This document shows, piece by piece, positions 19,523 through 29,274 of a stretch of DNA of 64,000 bases; within the stretch, counting starts at the first letter, position 1; the number at the start of each line of letters is the position of its first letter. The DNA is taken from contig NZ_BQXC01000001.1 in the NCBI RefSeq assembly GCF_022836435.1, positions 2,182,121 to 2,246,120 on the forward strand. The letters are read 5' to 3'. The notes under the pieces are model-generated. The model made no database searches. It saw only the letters and a list, made by a program, of their open reading frames with translations, and had not been told where the DNA came from. The DNA is from Nitrosomonas sp. PY1. GTDB taxonomy: Bacteria > Pseudomonadota > Gammaproteobacteria > Burkholderiales > Nitrosomonadaceae. The position numbers and the translations under genes were made by a program.

Positions 19523-19807
19523 TCAAAAGATATTGCTATACAGGAAACGCGATATCAATGAGCGCGTGTCAATCAGATTTGCTTTAAATAGCGATCGGAT
19601 CAATATTTTCGTTTCGTTACTGCTACAATACCGTAGAATAACGTAAGGGCCTCAATAATGCTTACTTCCGCTTACTTCGATGAAATCACAGCTATTCCAT
19701 CAATCCTTCTGTAAATAACCATAAAATTTCTTATAACTCGATTACCAGTTATTAATGTTGGATTCGTGATCTGCTGGCATAACATAATTATGAAGGAGAA
19801 GAGCTAT

Positions 19808-21325
19808 ATGCTTCTTCCAAGAAGTAGTCTTGCTTACGGAATTGTCTAATTGTTGATGGGGTTTTTATCGAGTAATTGTTCTCTTGCATCTGCAATAGAG
19901 GATACGAAAAAGAAGAAGTTTGATCCAATGCAAATTGCTAGTGCGGGTACAAAAAAACTCGATCAGGTGCCAATTATTGCGCAAATTCCTACAACCGGAA
20001 ATGTAAAATTATTCAGCATAACGGAATCAGCCGGGAATATGCGGTTTGACTTCGATATTCTGCCTAAGTTGATAGAAGAGGGAAAATCGCCCTTCTCGAC
20101 GCTTACTCCAGATTGGCTCAAAATAGCCATTGAGCAACGAACACGATACGCCTTGTATGACCATGGTGTTACTCGAAGCATTCCCGGGTTTGACGACATG
20201 GTTCATATGCGTACAAGGTTTTTATTTGAAGTCTTTAAGGCTACGGATCCTCTGAAGTTTACGTTAGAACTCACAGATATGCGTGCGCCATTGGCTCATT
20301 ACGGTCAAGCTCACTCAAATGAATTCGCCAATCACTTCGATTTTACCCGGCTTCACGTCGGTTTGAATTCTCAAAATTTTCTGGGAACAGGATATGCTGC
20401 CAAGTTCGAAGTTGGGCGTTTTGCGTTTGATTTTGGTCATTCTCGCTTGATTGGTGGACACCGGTTTGGTACTTTTACACCCACCTTCGACGGCATGGTG
20501 TTCACGGTCGGCAATGAGTAAGAGAAATGGGGGTTACGCGTCTTCGGCACCCGCCCGTTGACCGCAAGCCGACGCATCTCGACTGGAATACTCCAGCAAC
20601 ATACTTTTCGGGCGCGCAAATTACCAACCGCGATATATCCTGGGCTAATTTCAATATTTATTTTTTTCAGTTAAATGAAGGCCATAAGATGAAACAACGT
20701 AATTTATCAACGACAGGTTTCCCGGTTGTTTGCCAAACCCGTTACGGGTAAATTAGACTATGAAATCGAATCCATGTATCAGTTTGGCGATACCAACCAT
20801 AAACACCATTTTGCGAACCGCCATCATGGTGAGGTGGGTTATTCTTTTAAAACAGCCATGCCTTCTCGGTTGGCTTATTTGTTCGACTATTCATCAGGAG
20901 ATCGTGACCCTGACAAGAACTTCGATATTTTATACGCAAGGCGGCGGGCGGAATACGGGCCAACCGGGTTACTTGGAGCATTTTTTCCTTCCAATCTTAT
21001 GTCACCCGTGGGTTTTCGTGCAACACTGATACCAACGCCAACTGTCCAACTTATGATGGTGAATCGCGCCTTTTGGCTGGCTGATAAATATGGCGCCTAT
21101 GTCGGTAGCGGTCTGCAAGATACAACCGGTAGCGCGGGATCTTTTCTGGGTAATATGCTTGATGTCAGTGTTGGTTGGAGTCCACAATGGAGTTATTGGA
21201 AATACGTAAGCTTCGACGTCGGCTACACTCGCATATTCAAAGGCGATTACTTTGATAAAGTACCACAAAGCCCAGGTTCGGCTGATACCAATTTCGGATA
21301 TATGATGACAACTATCAAATTCTAA
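19808..21325 (+). pseudogene. Broken alginate-export-family outer-membrane protein gene
   Basis: A good ribosome site (GAAGGAGA) precedes the ATG at 19808, but a TAA at 19847 interrupts the signal peptide in frame. The frame then runs 19850-20518 (RTRYALYDHGVTRSIPGFDD, typical of alginate-export beta-barrels), reaches another in-frame TAA at 20519, and shifts near 20550-20560 (PVDRKPTHLDWNTPATYF continues in a different frame). It shifts back near 20715-20730 before LDYEIESMYQFGDTN and ends normally at 21325 with TTIKF. At least two stops and two frameshifts make it non-functional unless heavily recoded. These porin-like proteins are common in nitrosomonads. Confidence 0.85.
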
Positions 21326-21660
21326 AATAGTGGTCGTTTTTTGGTCAAAATAGCAATTAAAAATGCTAAGATTTAGCCGTGCGATGCATCATCAATAGAA
21401 TCTACTTGAGTACTTCAGCGCTTTAAGCTTATCGCTGCATATGATCGGCCGCCTCGAGCCGATCGTACCACTTCCAGTATGATTCGATTCGTGTGCGCAT
21501 GCTCTCCTGACCGCTTTTGCTCTCATTTCCTTCCGGCCGTAACCCCTTTTAAGAAATATGTTTTTACAGAGCAAGTCCAATCTTAGATGTTCTGATAACT
21601 ATCTATGCAGCAAAATTGCTGTGTTAGTTGATGCACGAAAACTCGTCATTTCTATTAGAA

Positions 21661-21749
21661 GAGACCTTTGCAAAAGTCTTTTGGTATATTTTCATGTTAC
21701 TGTTTCTATTGATACTAAATTTTAAGAGATGAGGTTTTGCAAAGGTCTC
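21661..21749. repeat. MITE copy 1, IS5-type terminal repeats
   Basis: An 89-bp element with terminal inverted repeats GAGACCTTTGCAAAA / TTTTGCAAAGGTCTC, flanked on both sides by AGAA (21657-21660 and 21750-21753). It has no coding capacity. The termini resemble IS5-family ends as I remember them. Confidence 0.8.
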
Positions 21750-21916
21750 AGAAATCCTTTTCCTATATCCCATTCGCCTTGTGATTTGCTTGTTCGATGA
21801 GCTAATCAGTATATCCCTCATAGAAAATATAAAGTTAGCTACCTCAGGATAAATACGTAGGTTTTTATACTAAAATTTCTTATAATACTTTAAAATATCA
21901 TGGTTTTTTATAGAAC

Positions 21917-22005
21917 GAGACCTTTGCAAAAGCCTTTTGATGGATCTTCAGGTTACTGTTTTTATTGATATTAAATTTCAAGAAATGGGGTTTTGCAAAG
22001 GTCTC
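21917..22005. repeat. MITE copy 2, IS5-type terminal repeats
   Basis: A second 89-bp copy with the same terminal repeats and about 85-90% identical interior by eye, flanked by AGAAC on both sides (21912-21916 and 22006-22010). It lies 167 bp from copy 1 in the same orientation. Confidence 0.8.
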
Positions 22006-22170
22006 AGAACATCTATTTTTTATTCCGTTCTGTTCTAACGTGATCAATGCAACTAACGATTCATACGGTTTCAACTTTTTCATAAAAACTTGCATCACTA
22101 TATTTTTTATTAAATTTATTACCAAATAAATTGCAATTTACCCTAATATTTGCAATTCAAAGCTTAATTT

Positions 22171-23988
22171 ATGGAATATAGAAAAGATATTCAAATACTT
22201 AGAGGAATATCAGTTCTTTTAGTTGTTCTTTTTCATCTTGAAATTGGCGGCTTTAAGAGTGGATTTTTAGGCGTTGATGTTTTTTTTGTAATTAGTGGTT
22301 ATCTAATGGCCATTCTTTACAATCCTGAACGAAAATGGGATTTTTTTGTAAAACGAGCGCGCCGCCTATTACCCGCCTATTTTGCAATCATAGTGTTGAC
22401 ATTGTTCGCGTGCATACTGATAACCATACCAAATGATTACGATTCTGTCGTCAAGCAAGCACTATTCGGCGCATTTTTTACATCCAATATTGGATATTGG
22501 ATGGAGAACTCCTATTTCAGCAAATCTGCTTTTAATCCATTGCTGCACTTATGGTCGCTGGGTGTTGAAATTCAGTTTTATCTCTTATTACCTTTTCTAG
22601 TTTGGCTTTTTTCTAAATTCCGAGGTAGTTATTTTATTGTCTTATTAGGTTCTCTGGTGGCTTGTCTCTATATGACCGGCGTTTCCCCTAAAACTGCATT
22701 CTTTATGTTGCCATTCAGACTGTGGGAATTTCTTTTAGGATATGGTATCGCTAGATTGGTCTTGCGCGGTACCTTAGGCAAGAACGAGACAATGCGATGG
22801 CTAGGTGTTGTCGGCCTGACACTATTGTTAGCTATTCCCATGATTACAGTCGATGGAAATGCAACTAACTTTATACAAGGACATCCGGGGTTACCCGCAC
22901 TTAGCGTATGCCTAGCAACCGCTTTAATCCTTGGTGTTGGCTTACCATCAGTGGTAGAAAACCTTCGTATTGCGGGCTGGTTAGAAAAACTGGGACAATA
23001 TTCCTACTCGGTCTACTTAGTCCATTTCCCACTCATTGTACTTTTTTTGTACAAACCTTTTTCAGGGACAGTTTTGCATGCGGAAGCATACTGGCAAACT
23101 GCAGCACTTGTCGGTTTGATTATCATCCTTTCTAAGGCAATGTATGCACTTATCGAGAACCCGCTACGATTAGAGCGCAATAATATTCGATATGCCTTAA
23201 TTTCTTGCAGCTTAGCTATTCTGATCTCAGGCCCTTTAGGCACTTTAATACAAGTTATGACGATTCCTGAGAAGGAAATGCTAATTTATAAGGCCTGGAC
23301 AGATCGCTCGGAGTATCGTTGCGGAAAAATTAAGCGCATTCTAGACCCATTAGCAATTAGTTGCGAAATTACTGAACCACTGGATAAGCCAGGACGACAT
23401 ATCATGCTGGTAGGTAACAGTCATGCCGATTCCATCAAAGACACATTCAAGTCAGCCGCTGAAGAAAGAAATCTATCAGTTCGTTTTATAGCCAGCAACA
23501 CTCCGTTAATGAAAAATGGAATCACCCCGGAGAGTCTAATAAAGGAAGCAAAATTGCATCAAATCGATACAATCGTATTTCATTATGCACCGAGCTCAAT
23601 TGATGCGTCGATTATTCAAAAAACAGTGTCTCTTGCCGACGCAGAAAATATATCGAGTGCTTTTATCATGCCAATACCGGTTTGGCGTGACCATATTCCT
23701 ATGGCACTATGGAAACATTTGAAGCTTAATGATCCATTACCGTCAGCAAATCTAACCGATTATCAAATTTACAATCAGACCTTAATTGAAGGCTTAGCCA
23801 CTATAACCAACAAAAAATGGAAAATTTATCAAGTTGCGAACTACTTATGTGCGAATGACTGCAAAATATCAGATGACTCAGGCAGACCACTTTATTTCGA
23901 CTCAAGTCATCTAACGCTCACAGGAAGTGAATATCTGCGAAAAGTTTTTGAACAAATCATTGAAGATGTTATTAATCTAACCAAGTAA
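22171..23988 (+). CDS. OafA/YrhL-type O-acyltransferase with SGNH domain
   Basis: A 605-residue membrane enzyme. The N-terminal acyltransferase-3 domain (about 1-350) opens YRKDIQILRGISVLLVVLFH and continues GVDVFFVISGYLM, with about ten hydrophobic helices. The C-terminal domain (about 400-605) is SGNH-like: LVGNSHADSIKDTF carries the nucleophile region, and DSSHLTLTGSEYL has the Asp-x-x-His of the catalytic triad. Such fusions acetylate O-antigen, peptidoglycan or exopolysaccharide. It is alone, without glycan genes beside it. The two MITEs just upstream may separate it from earlier promoters. Confidence 0.88.
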   Translation: MEYRKDIQILRGISVLLVVLFHLEIGGFKSGFLGVDVFFVISGYLMAILYNPERKWDFFVKRARRLLPAYFAIIVLTLFACILITIPNDYDSVVKQALFGAFFTSNIGYWMENSYFSKSAFNPLLHLWSLGVEIQFYLLLPFLVWLFSKFRGSYFIVLLGSLVACLYMTGVSPKTAFFMLPFRLWEFLLGYGIARLVLRGTLGKNETMRWLGVVGLTLLLAIPMITVDGNATNFIQGHPGLPALSVCLATALILGVGLPSVVENLRIAGWLEKLGQYSYSVYLVHFPLIVLFLYKPFSGTVLHAEAYWQTAALVGLIIILSKAMYALIENPLRLERNNIRYALISCSLAILISGPLGTLIQVMTIPEKEMLIYKAWTDRSEYRCGKIKRILDPLAISCEITEPLDKPGRHIMLVGNSHADSIKDTFKSAAEERNLSVRFIASNTPLMKNGITPESLIKEAKLHQIDTIVFHYAPSSIDASIIQKTVSLADAENISSAFIMPIPVWRDHIPMALWKHLKLNDPLPSANLTDYQIYNQTLIEGLATITNKKWKIYQVANYLCANDCKISDDSGRPLYFDSSHLTLTGSEYLRKVFEQIIEDVINLTK

Positions 23989-24074
23989 AGTTTGAGATTC
24001 CGAAACGGTATACTTATGAGTGAAGACTTTAATTCATTCTTTCTTTCGTATCGTATCGCTCCACATACTAATCA

Positions 24075-24560
24075 CTAATCATTAAGGTGCTCTATCTTTA
24101 CTTTCATAACACCAGAAAGCCCAATTTTTTTCGCTGCGCCACGAGACAAATCAATCACTCTGCCCTTCTTGAAAGGCCCTCGATCATTGACGATCACATC
24201 CACCTGAAGTCCATTTTGTAAATTTGTAACCCTAACACGTGAAGGTAACGGCAAAGTTTTATGCGCAGCAGTAACTCGCTCGGGTATAAAGCGCGTACCC
24301 ATCGAAGTGCGATTACCGAATTCCGATCCGTACCAAGATGCATATCCGATTTCGCGATAACCTTTTGCCGATTTCAAAGGATAATAGGTCACACCAAAAA
24401 TCGTATACGGTTTATTGTATGCGGCCATCAAATTCGGTGCGCGCAATTCAATATTCGATGACTGAAACGGTTTATCGGAAAACAAAGACGCACAGCCGCT
24501 GATTAGAATGCAGATCATTACAATGCAACTTCTGAAATAAACCATAATCAATGAATGCAT
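24075..24560 (-). CDS. rlpA: RlpA-like septal lytic transglycosylase-family lipoprotein
   Basis: A 161-residue (or 156 from the internal ATG at 24545) lipoprotein with lipobox LISGCAS. The double-psi beta-barrel is clear: GYASWYGSEFGNRTSMGTRF, TAAHKTLPLPSRVRVTNL, VIVNDRGPF and GRVIDLSRGAAKKIGL, including the Asp of NDRGPF. There is no C-terminal SPOR domain, unlike long RlpA proteins. Family members cut denuded glycans or act as septal factors. Confidence 0.87.
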   Translation of the reverse strand: MHSLIMVYFRSCIVMICILISGCASLFSDKPFQSSNIELRAPNLMAAYNKPYTIFGVTYYPLKSAKGYREIGYASWYGSEFGNRTSMGTRFIPERVTAAHKTLPLPSRVRVTNLQNGLQVDVIVNDRGPFKKGRVIDLSRGAAKKIGLSGVMKVKIEHLND

Positions 24561-24703
24561 AACATAAACTGAAAGCGTACATTAGATGCACATTATAATC
24601 TTACGAGTATAAATTCTTACAAGATAGAATTGCGTTTCTTATTAGCAAGATTAGACTAATTTTTCATTACATAAGGTTATGTTTTTAGGAGATTTCAAAT
24701 AAT

Positions 24704-25696
24704 ATGAAGGAAATGGAAGTCAAGATTGACGGTGCAATAGCCTGTGAATCCCCCTATGGTATGCGGCGAGAACCTACCTTTGCAGGTGTTTTATCGTTCT
24801 TGCGGCGCAATTACTCTAAAGATCTAACCGGTGCCGATCTGGTCATCAGCGGAATACCATTCGATTTGGGTGTTACCTATCGATCTGGCGCACGTTCCGG
24901 GCCACAAGCCATTCGCCTTGCATCCGCCGAAATCGCTTCGCTCAAACCGTACCCCTGGGGTTTCGATCCCTTCGAGAAATTAGCTGTAATCGATTTCGGT
25001 GATTGTTATCTGGACACACACCACCCTATGTCGACACACCAAGCCATTGTCGACCATGCCCGGCATATATTGAACTCGGGCGCACGTATGCTAACCTTGG
25101 GTGGTGACCACTACATCAGTTATCCGCTACTCAAAGCGCATGCTGAGCGCTTTGGCAAACCGCTTTCACTGATTCATTTTGATGCGCACAGCGATACTTG
25201 GTCTGATGATAGTCAGGAATCTCTCAATCACGGCACCATGTTTTATAAAGCCATCAAGGAAGGCATCATCGATCCAAAGCGTTCGGTACAAATCGGCATT
25301 CGGACTTGGAATGATGACTTCATGGGCATCTCTGTCCTGGATTCGCCCTGGGTACATCGCTATGGTCCTGAAGCCGTAATTGCGGATATTAAGCGCATTG
25401 TAGGACAACATCCTGCTTATCTAACATTCGATATCGATTGCCTCGATCCAGCTTTCGCCCCCGGTACCGGCACTCCTGTTTGCGGTGGATTATCGACAGC
25501 GCAAGCGTTAGCCATCATCCGTGGTCTAACCGGAATGAATTTAATCGGTATGGATGTGGTTGAAGTAGCGCCTGCTTACGATCACAGTCAGATAACAGCA
25601 CTGGCCGCAGCCCATATTGTCTGCGATTTCATTTGTTTGATTGCAAAACAAAAATCGGATGAAGGATTACCACCAATTCATGCTGTTAGCAAGTGA
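24704..25696 (+). CDS. speB: Agmatinase (ureohydrolase family)
   Basis: A 330-residue enzyme of the arginase/agmatinase family. Manganese-binding motifs are GGDHYISYPL, HFDAHSDTW and TFDIDCLDPAFAPGTGTP. The N-terminal GIPFDLGVTYRSGARSGPQ is typical of agmatinases. AGGAG precedes the ATG. It would release urea and putrescine from agmatine. Substrate choice within the family (agmatine versus other guanidino acids) cannot be settled by motif. If the host is an ammonia oxidiser, the urea could matter nutritionally, but that is speculation. Confidence 0.85.
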   Translation: MKEMEVKIDGAIACESPYGMRREPTFAGVLSFLRRNYSKDLTGADLVISGIPFDLGVTYRSGARSGPQAIRLASAEIASLKPYPWGFDPFEKLAVIDFGDCYLDTHHPMSTHQAIVDHARHILNSGARMLTLGGDHYISYPLLKAHAERFGKPLSLIHFDAHSDTWSDDSQESLNHGTMFYKAIKEGIIDPKRSVQIGIRTWNDDFMGISVLDSPWVHRYGPEAVIADIKRIVGQHPAYLTFDIDCLDPAFAPGTGTPVCGGLSTAQALAIIRGLTGMNLIGMDVVEVAPAYDHSQITALAAAHIVCDFICLIAKQKSDEGLPPIHAVSK

Positions 25697-25766
25697 TGAA
25701 AATAACACGCATAGGAACTGAGTACACACTCCGCTTCTTCACCATTCTCATCATTCTTGATGGCCC

Positions 25767-26291
25767 ATGTCTCTGATACAAAGCTTTCCTCCCATTGTTG
25801 GGAAACAAGCAAAAATTCTGATTCTCGGGAGTATGCCGGGAGAAGCTTCTTTGGCTGCAAAACAATATTATGCGCATCCGCACAACGCTTTTTGGCCGAT
25901 CATAACACAGTGGCTGGAAATTCCACTAGAAACATCTTACCAAGAAAAAATTGCGGCGCTACAAGCTTCGTCCATTGCACTTTGGGATGTGTTGAAATCC
26001 TGTCGGCGTACCGGCAGTCTGGATTCTAATATTAAGGCCGACGAGCAAATTATCAATGATTTTCATACATTCTTTGCAACTTATCAAAAAATTACTCAAG
26101 TGATTTTCAATGGCAGTAAGGCGGAAACGTGCTTTAAAAGAAATGTATCGCTTGTTACGAATTTGCACAGATTAAACTTGCTTCGCTTGCCTTCCACCAG
26201 TCCAGCAAATGCTCGTATGTCCTTCGAAGAAAAACGCCACATTTGGCACAAAAATCTTCAGGTAGTGAGAAACCGAGTCCCCAAGTGTTAG
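25767..26291 (+). CDS. DNA-deoxyinosine glycosylase (UDG superfamily family 6)
   Basis: A 174-residue protein of the uracil-DNA glycosylase superfamily. The first motif ILILGSMPGEASL matches the GSMPG signature of family 6 (hypoxanthine-DNA glycosylase), with HNAFWPII next and LPSTSPANARMSFEEK as the second conserved region. These enzymes excise deaminated adenine (hypoxanthine). It lies 70 bases after speB in the same direction. A MUG-type mismatch glycosylase is less likely because of the GSMPG form. Confidence 0.82.
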   Translation: MSLIQSFPPIVGKQAKILILGSMPGEASLAAKQYYAHPHNAFWPIITQWLEIPLETSYQEKIAALQASSIALWDVLKSCRRTGSLDSNIKADEQIINDFHTFFATYQKITQVIFNGSKAETCFKRNVSLVTNLHRLNLLRLPSTSPANARMSFEEKRHIWHKNLQVVRNRVPKC

Positions 26292-26456
26292 CACATTAAA
26301 CAAAGAACTAGAGCCAGATCTGAGCTGCTTATGATATCCATAGTGTCAAACCGCGTGCAAAACTTACCGGGATTTTGGGTAAATCGGCGTTGAAAAGTTT
26401 CCACCCAGGATTGTTAAATACCCGACATTTAGTCGGAGAATTCTGGAGTGATAACA

Positions 26457-27349
26457 ATGGATATTATTGCCGAAGTCAGAAGGCGTCATTTTGTTAGTAA
26501 GGAAAGTATCGGTTCAATAGCGCGTTCATTGGGATTATCACTCCCCACGGTCAGGAAGCATTTACAGACAGAAGCTGAACCGGTATATCGGCGTCGCATT
26601 CAAATTGCACCCAAACTGGGTGAATTCAAGATGTTATTAACGAAATGGCTTGAAGCAGAAGCATTGTTACCCCAAAGGCAACGTCGTACAGCGGTGCGCT
26701 TATATGAAGGTTTGGTTGATGAGGGTTATACAGGTGTTTATGACAGTGTTCGGCGATTTGTTAAACAATGGAAGGCCAGTTACAAGAACACACCTTCATT
26801 AAAGCAAGCCTTTGTTCCTTTGGCGTTTAAGCCTGGTGAAGTCTGTCAATTTGACTGGAGTCAGGAAGTTGTCGAGATCGGCGGTATAGAGCAAGCTATC
26901 AAAGCGGCACATTTGCGTTTTATGGCGGCGTGACCTTGCAGATGATTTATGACAATCCTAAAACGATTGTGGATACCGTTTTTATGGGCAAAGGGCGACA
27001 GTTTAACCGACGGTTTATGGCATTGGCCAATCACTATTTGTTTGAACCGGTAGCTTGTACACCGGCAGCTGGATGGGAGAAAGGTCAAATTGAGAATCAA
27101 GTAGGAAATGTCAGAGAGTGGTTATTTACGCCACGCGTAAAATTCGAGACCCTGGATGATCTAAATCGTTGGTTAGAAAAGCGGTGCCAAGAGCTATCAA
27201 ACAGAAAACACCCTGACTTTTCATCACAAACCATTGCTGAGTGTTTTCAGCAAGAACAGCCATTTTTGAGGCAAATAACCACACCTTTCGCCGGCTACAT
27301 TGAACACCTGTTGAAAGTTTCCAATTCACCGGGATTTGGTGAAATTTGA
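26457..27349 (+). pseudogene. IstA-like transposase, internally deleted and frameshifted
   Basis: Two frames cover what is usually a single protein of about 500 residues. 26457-26933 gives the helix-turn-helix and the first DDE aspartate (GEVCQFDWSQE). 26930-27349 restarts at MIYDNPKTIVDT, which holds the second aspartate, and reaches KGQIENQVGNVREW with the glutamate. Roughly 40 residues between AHLR and MIYDNPK are missing, so the catalytic core cannot form. The C-terminal part is also cut short, running into the istB remnant. Confidence 0.85.
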
Positions 27350-27932
27350 CTGGAATGAAACACTGCTCTCACGCCAGCAAATAGAGCAGCTCGCAACGGC
27401 TGGTTTTATGGATGACGCACATAACCTCATTCTGGTCGGCGGCACGGGAACAGGTAAAACCCATTTGGCCACTGCACTGGGTATCGCAGCTATCCATCAT
27501 GGAAAACGTATAAGATTCTTTAACGCCATTGATCTGGTTAATCTTCTGGAACAAGAAAAACAACTGAATAAAACCGGAAATCTGGCCAAAAGACTCATCC
27601 AATTTGACGCCGTCATCCTGGATGAACTGGGATACCTGCCTTTCCCTGAATCCGGAGGCGCCTTGCTGTTCCATTTAATCAGCCAATTGTATGAGCGTAC
27701 CTCACTCATCATAACTACCAACTTAAAATTCAGTGAATGGGTGCAGGTTTTTGGCGATGCAAAAATGACCACCGCTCTGTTAGACCGAATTACCCATCAT
27801 TGTGACATCATCGAAACAGAAAATGATTCTTATCGAATAAATTTGCTCCGCGCACCCTGCGCCTATCCCCGCGGCAAGACCACGGGGAATTGCAAATTCA
27901 AGCATTGTAAAAAGTGTATAAAAACCGATTAA
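27336..27932 (+). pseudogene. IstB-like helper ATPase lacking its N-terminus
   Basis: The frame begins abruptly in the sequence [16 protein letters not shown]. The usual N-terminal region of about 70-90 residues is absent. The ATPase core is present: Walker [14 protein letters not shown], Walker [13 protein letters not shown], then [15 protein letters not shown] and [12 protein letters not shown]. The C-terminus is intact. It overlaps the istA remnant by 14 bases at a deletion junction. Confidence 0.85.
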
Positions 27933-27996
27933 CCAAATATACCAGGTGGAAACTTTTCAACGCCGATACCTGGAAAGTTTTCAATGCCGATTGACA

Positions 27997-28185
27997 GCAG
28001 ATAGCCATATTTATGGGCCAACTTATACAGTTAATGGTATCTCGCATCAAACATTGAATACTCCGTCTGACGTAGCCAGCGGAGATTACACAGGCAAGAC
28101 CTTCGATAAGGTGACAACGAATTGGCTGAACCATCCGGGCAGCAATTTGTTAACCGTGACGACTAGGCCAACGTCGTGGCAGTAA
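27997..28185 (+). pseudogene. C-terminal fragment of an unidentified protein
   Basis: Directly after the IS21 right end an open frame continues (SHIYGPTYTVNGISHQ, then DYTGKTFDKVTTNWLNHPG) to a stop at 28185, 12 bases before the adenine methylase. It looks like the 3' end of a gene interrupted or truncated by the IS. A phage structural protein is possible given the neighbour, but I recognise no domain. Confidence 0.4.
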
Positions 28186-28197
28186 AAAGAAAGGAAT

Positions 28198-28965
28198 ATG
28201 CATAAAAATTATCCATTTATCCCTTGGATCGGAGGAAAACGAAGACTGGCCAAAACCATTCTGCCTTTATTTCCAAAACACACCTGCTATGTTGAACCCT
28301 TTTGCGGTGCAGCCGCGCTATTCTTTATGAGGGACCCGGCTGAAGTTGAAGTGATAAACGACATTAACGGAGAACTGGTGAATATGTATCGGGTGGTCAA
28401 ATACCACCTGGATGAGTTTGTTAAGCAGTTTCGTTGGGCGCTAGTAAGCAGGGAGATGTTCGGTTGGTTAAATGTTACGCCGTGTGAAACGCTCACAGAT
28501 ATCCAGCGCACCGCACGATTCTATTATTTGCAGAAGATGTCGTTTGGAAGCAGGGTTTCCAGCCGCACTTTTGGCATCGCAACAACGAGCGGTCCAAAAT
28601 TGAACCTGCTTAGGTTAGAGGAGGATTTAAGCCAAGCACACATCAGGTTGTCACGGACATTTATCGAGCATCTTGCATGGCAGGAGTGCGTATCCAAGTA
28701 TGATCGGGATCACGCGTTATTTTATTGCGATCCGCCGTATTACGGCACAGAGGGCTATGGCGTCGAGTTCGGGTTAGATCAATACCACCAATTGGCAGAG
28801 TTGGCTAAATCCATCGAAGGAAACATGATTATTTCAGTAAACGACATCCCAGAAATGCACGAAGCATTCGATGGACTGACTATTAATACAGCGGAAGTTT
28901 TCTATGCGGTTGGCGGCGGTAATAAAAGAGCAAAGCGCAGCGAATTGATTATCAGAAATGTTTAA
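28198..28965 (+). CDS. dam: DNA adenine methylase (Dam/D12 class)
   Basis: A 255-residue class alpha N6-adenine methyltransferase. The SAM site FIPWIGGKRRLAKTI plus VEPFCGAAALFF and the catalytic ALFYCDPPYYGTEGYG (DPPY) are intact. A GAAAGGAATATG ribosome site precedes it. It has no linked restriction gene and sits between debris and an integrated element, as phage-borne orphan methylases often do. Target site (GATC or other) cannot be read from sequence. Confidence 0.88.
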   Translation: MHKNYPFIPWIGGKRRLAKTILPLFPKHTCYVEPFCGAAALFFMRDPAEVEVINDINGELVNMYRVVKYHLDEFVKQFRWALVSREMFGWLNVTPCETLTDIQRTARFYYLQKMSFGSRVSSRTFGIATTSGPKLNLLRLEEDLSQAHIRLSRTFIEHLAWQECVSKYDRDHALFYCDPPYYGTEGYGVEFGLDQYHQLAELAKSIEGNMIISVNDIPEMHEAFDGLTINTAEVFYAVGGGNKRAKRSELIIRNV

Positions 28966-29091
28966 AAATTAACCGTTAAATCAGTAAATCCCCAGTACCA
29001 AATAAAACGAAAATTAGTACCAAATAGCGCGGCACGTTACAGAATGACACAATTTTGACACAAGTGGAAAATTAGAAGAAGACAAAATCAA

Positions 29092-29155
29092 TATAACTCA
29101 TTGATTTTATGGTACCTACACCAAGAATCGAACTCTGGACCTTCTGATTACAAAT
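29092..29155. repeat. Left attachment-site repeat (partial tRNA-Thr copy)
   Basis: Matches 38613-38676 over 64 bp with four differences. It contains the TpsiC-arm-to-anticodon part of tRNA-Thr but diverges at AAATTC, so it cannot make a tRNA. Confidence 0.85.
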
Positions 29156-29274
29156 TCTAAAATGTAGTGTTTTACATTGTTTTAATATTTTTGAATAACC
29201 GGTAATGTCATTGTTTTGTATTGATTTTATATATTAGGTTGTTTTAAACTCTTACCCATAGTTTTACGCCTACT

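Larger units (their letters stand above)
21326..22170. other. Gene-poor stretch holding two MITEs and possible coding debris
   Basis: No intact gene is convincing here. On the reverse strand near 21420-21500 a short frame ends ESYWKWYDRLEAADHMQR before a stop. It reads like a degraded protein tail but I cannot name it. The rest, apart from the two 89-bp repeats, is AT-rich and featureless. Confidence 0.5.
26344..27996 (+). mobile_element. IS21-family element with internal deletions
   Basis: Candidate outer ends are TGTCAA (26344-26349) and TTGACA (27991-27996). A perfect 23-bp inverted repeat lies just inside (26383-26405 and 27945-27967), and a second, imperfect right-hand copy follows at 27969-27991. 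Multiple end repeats are usual in this family. No clear target duplication is visible. It contains truncated istA- and istB-like genes, so it is non-autonomous. Confidence 0.8.

Noticed and set aside
21392-21580. 62-residue reverse frame
   Set aside because: Cys/Arg/Ser-rich composition without a family signature; the more natural reading is a short tail in another frame.
29109-29155. tRNA-like sequence on the reverse strand
   Set aside because: Only the 3' half is similar to tRNA-Thr and it diverges after the anticodon loop; it is an attachment repeat.
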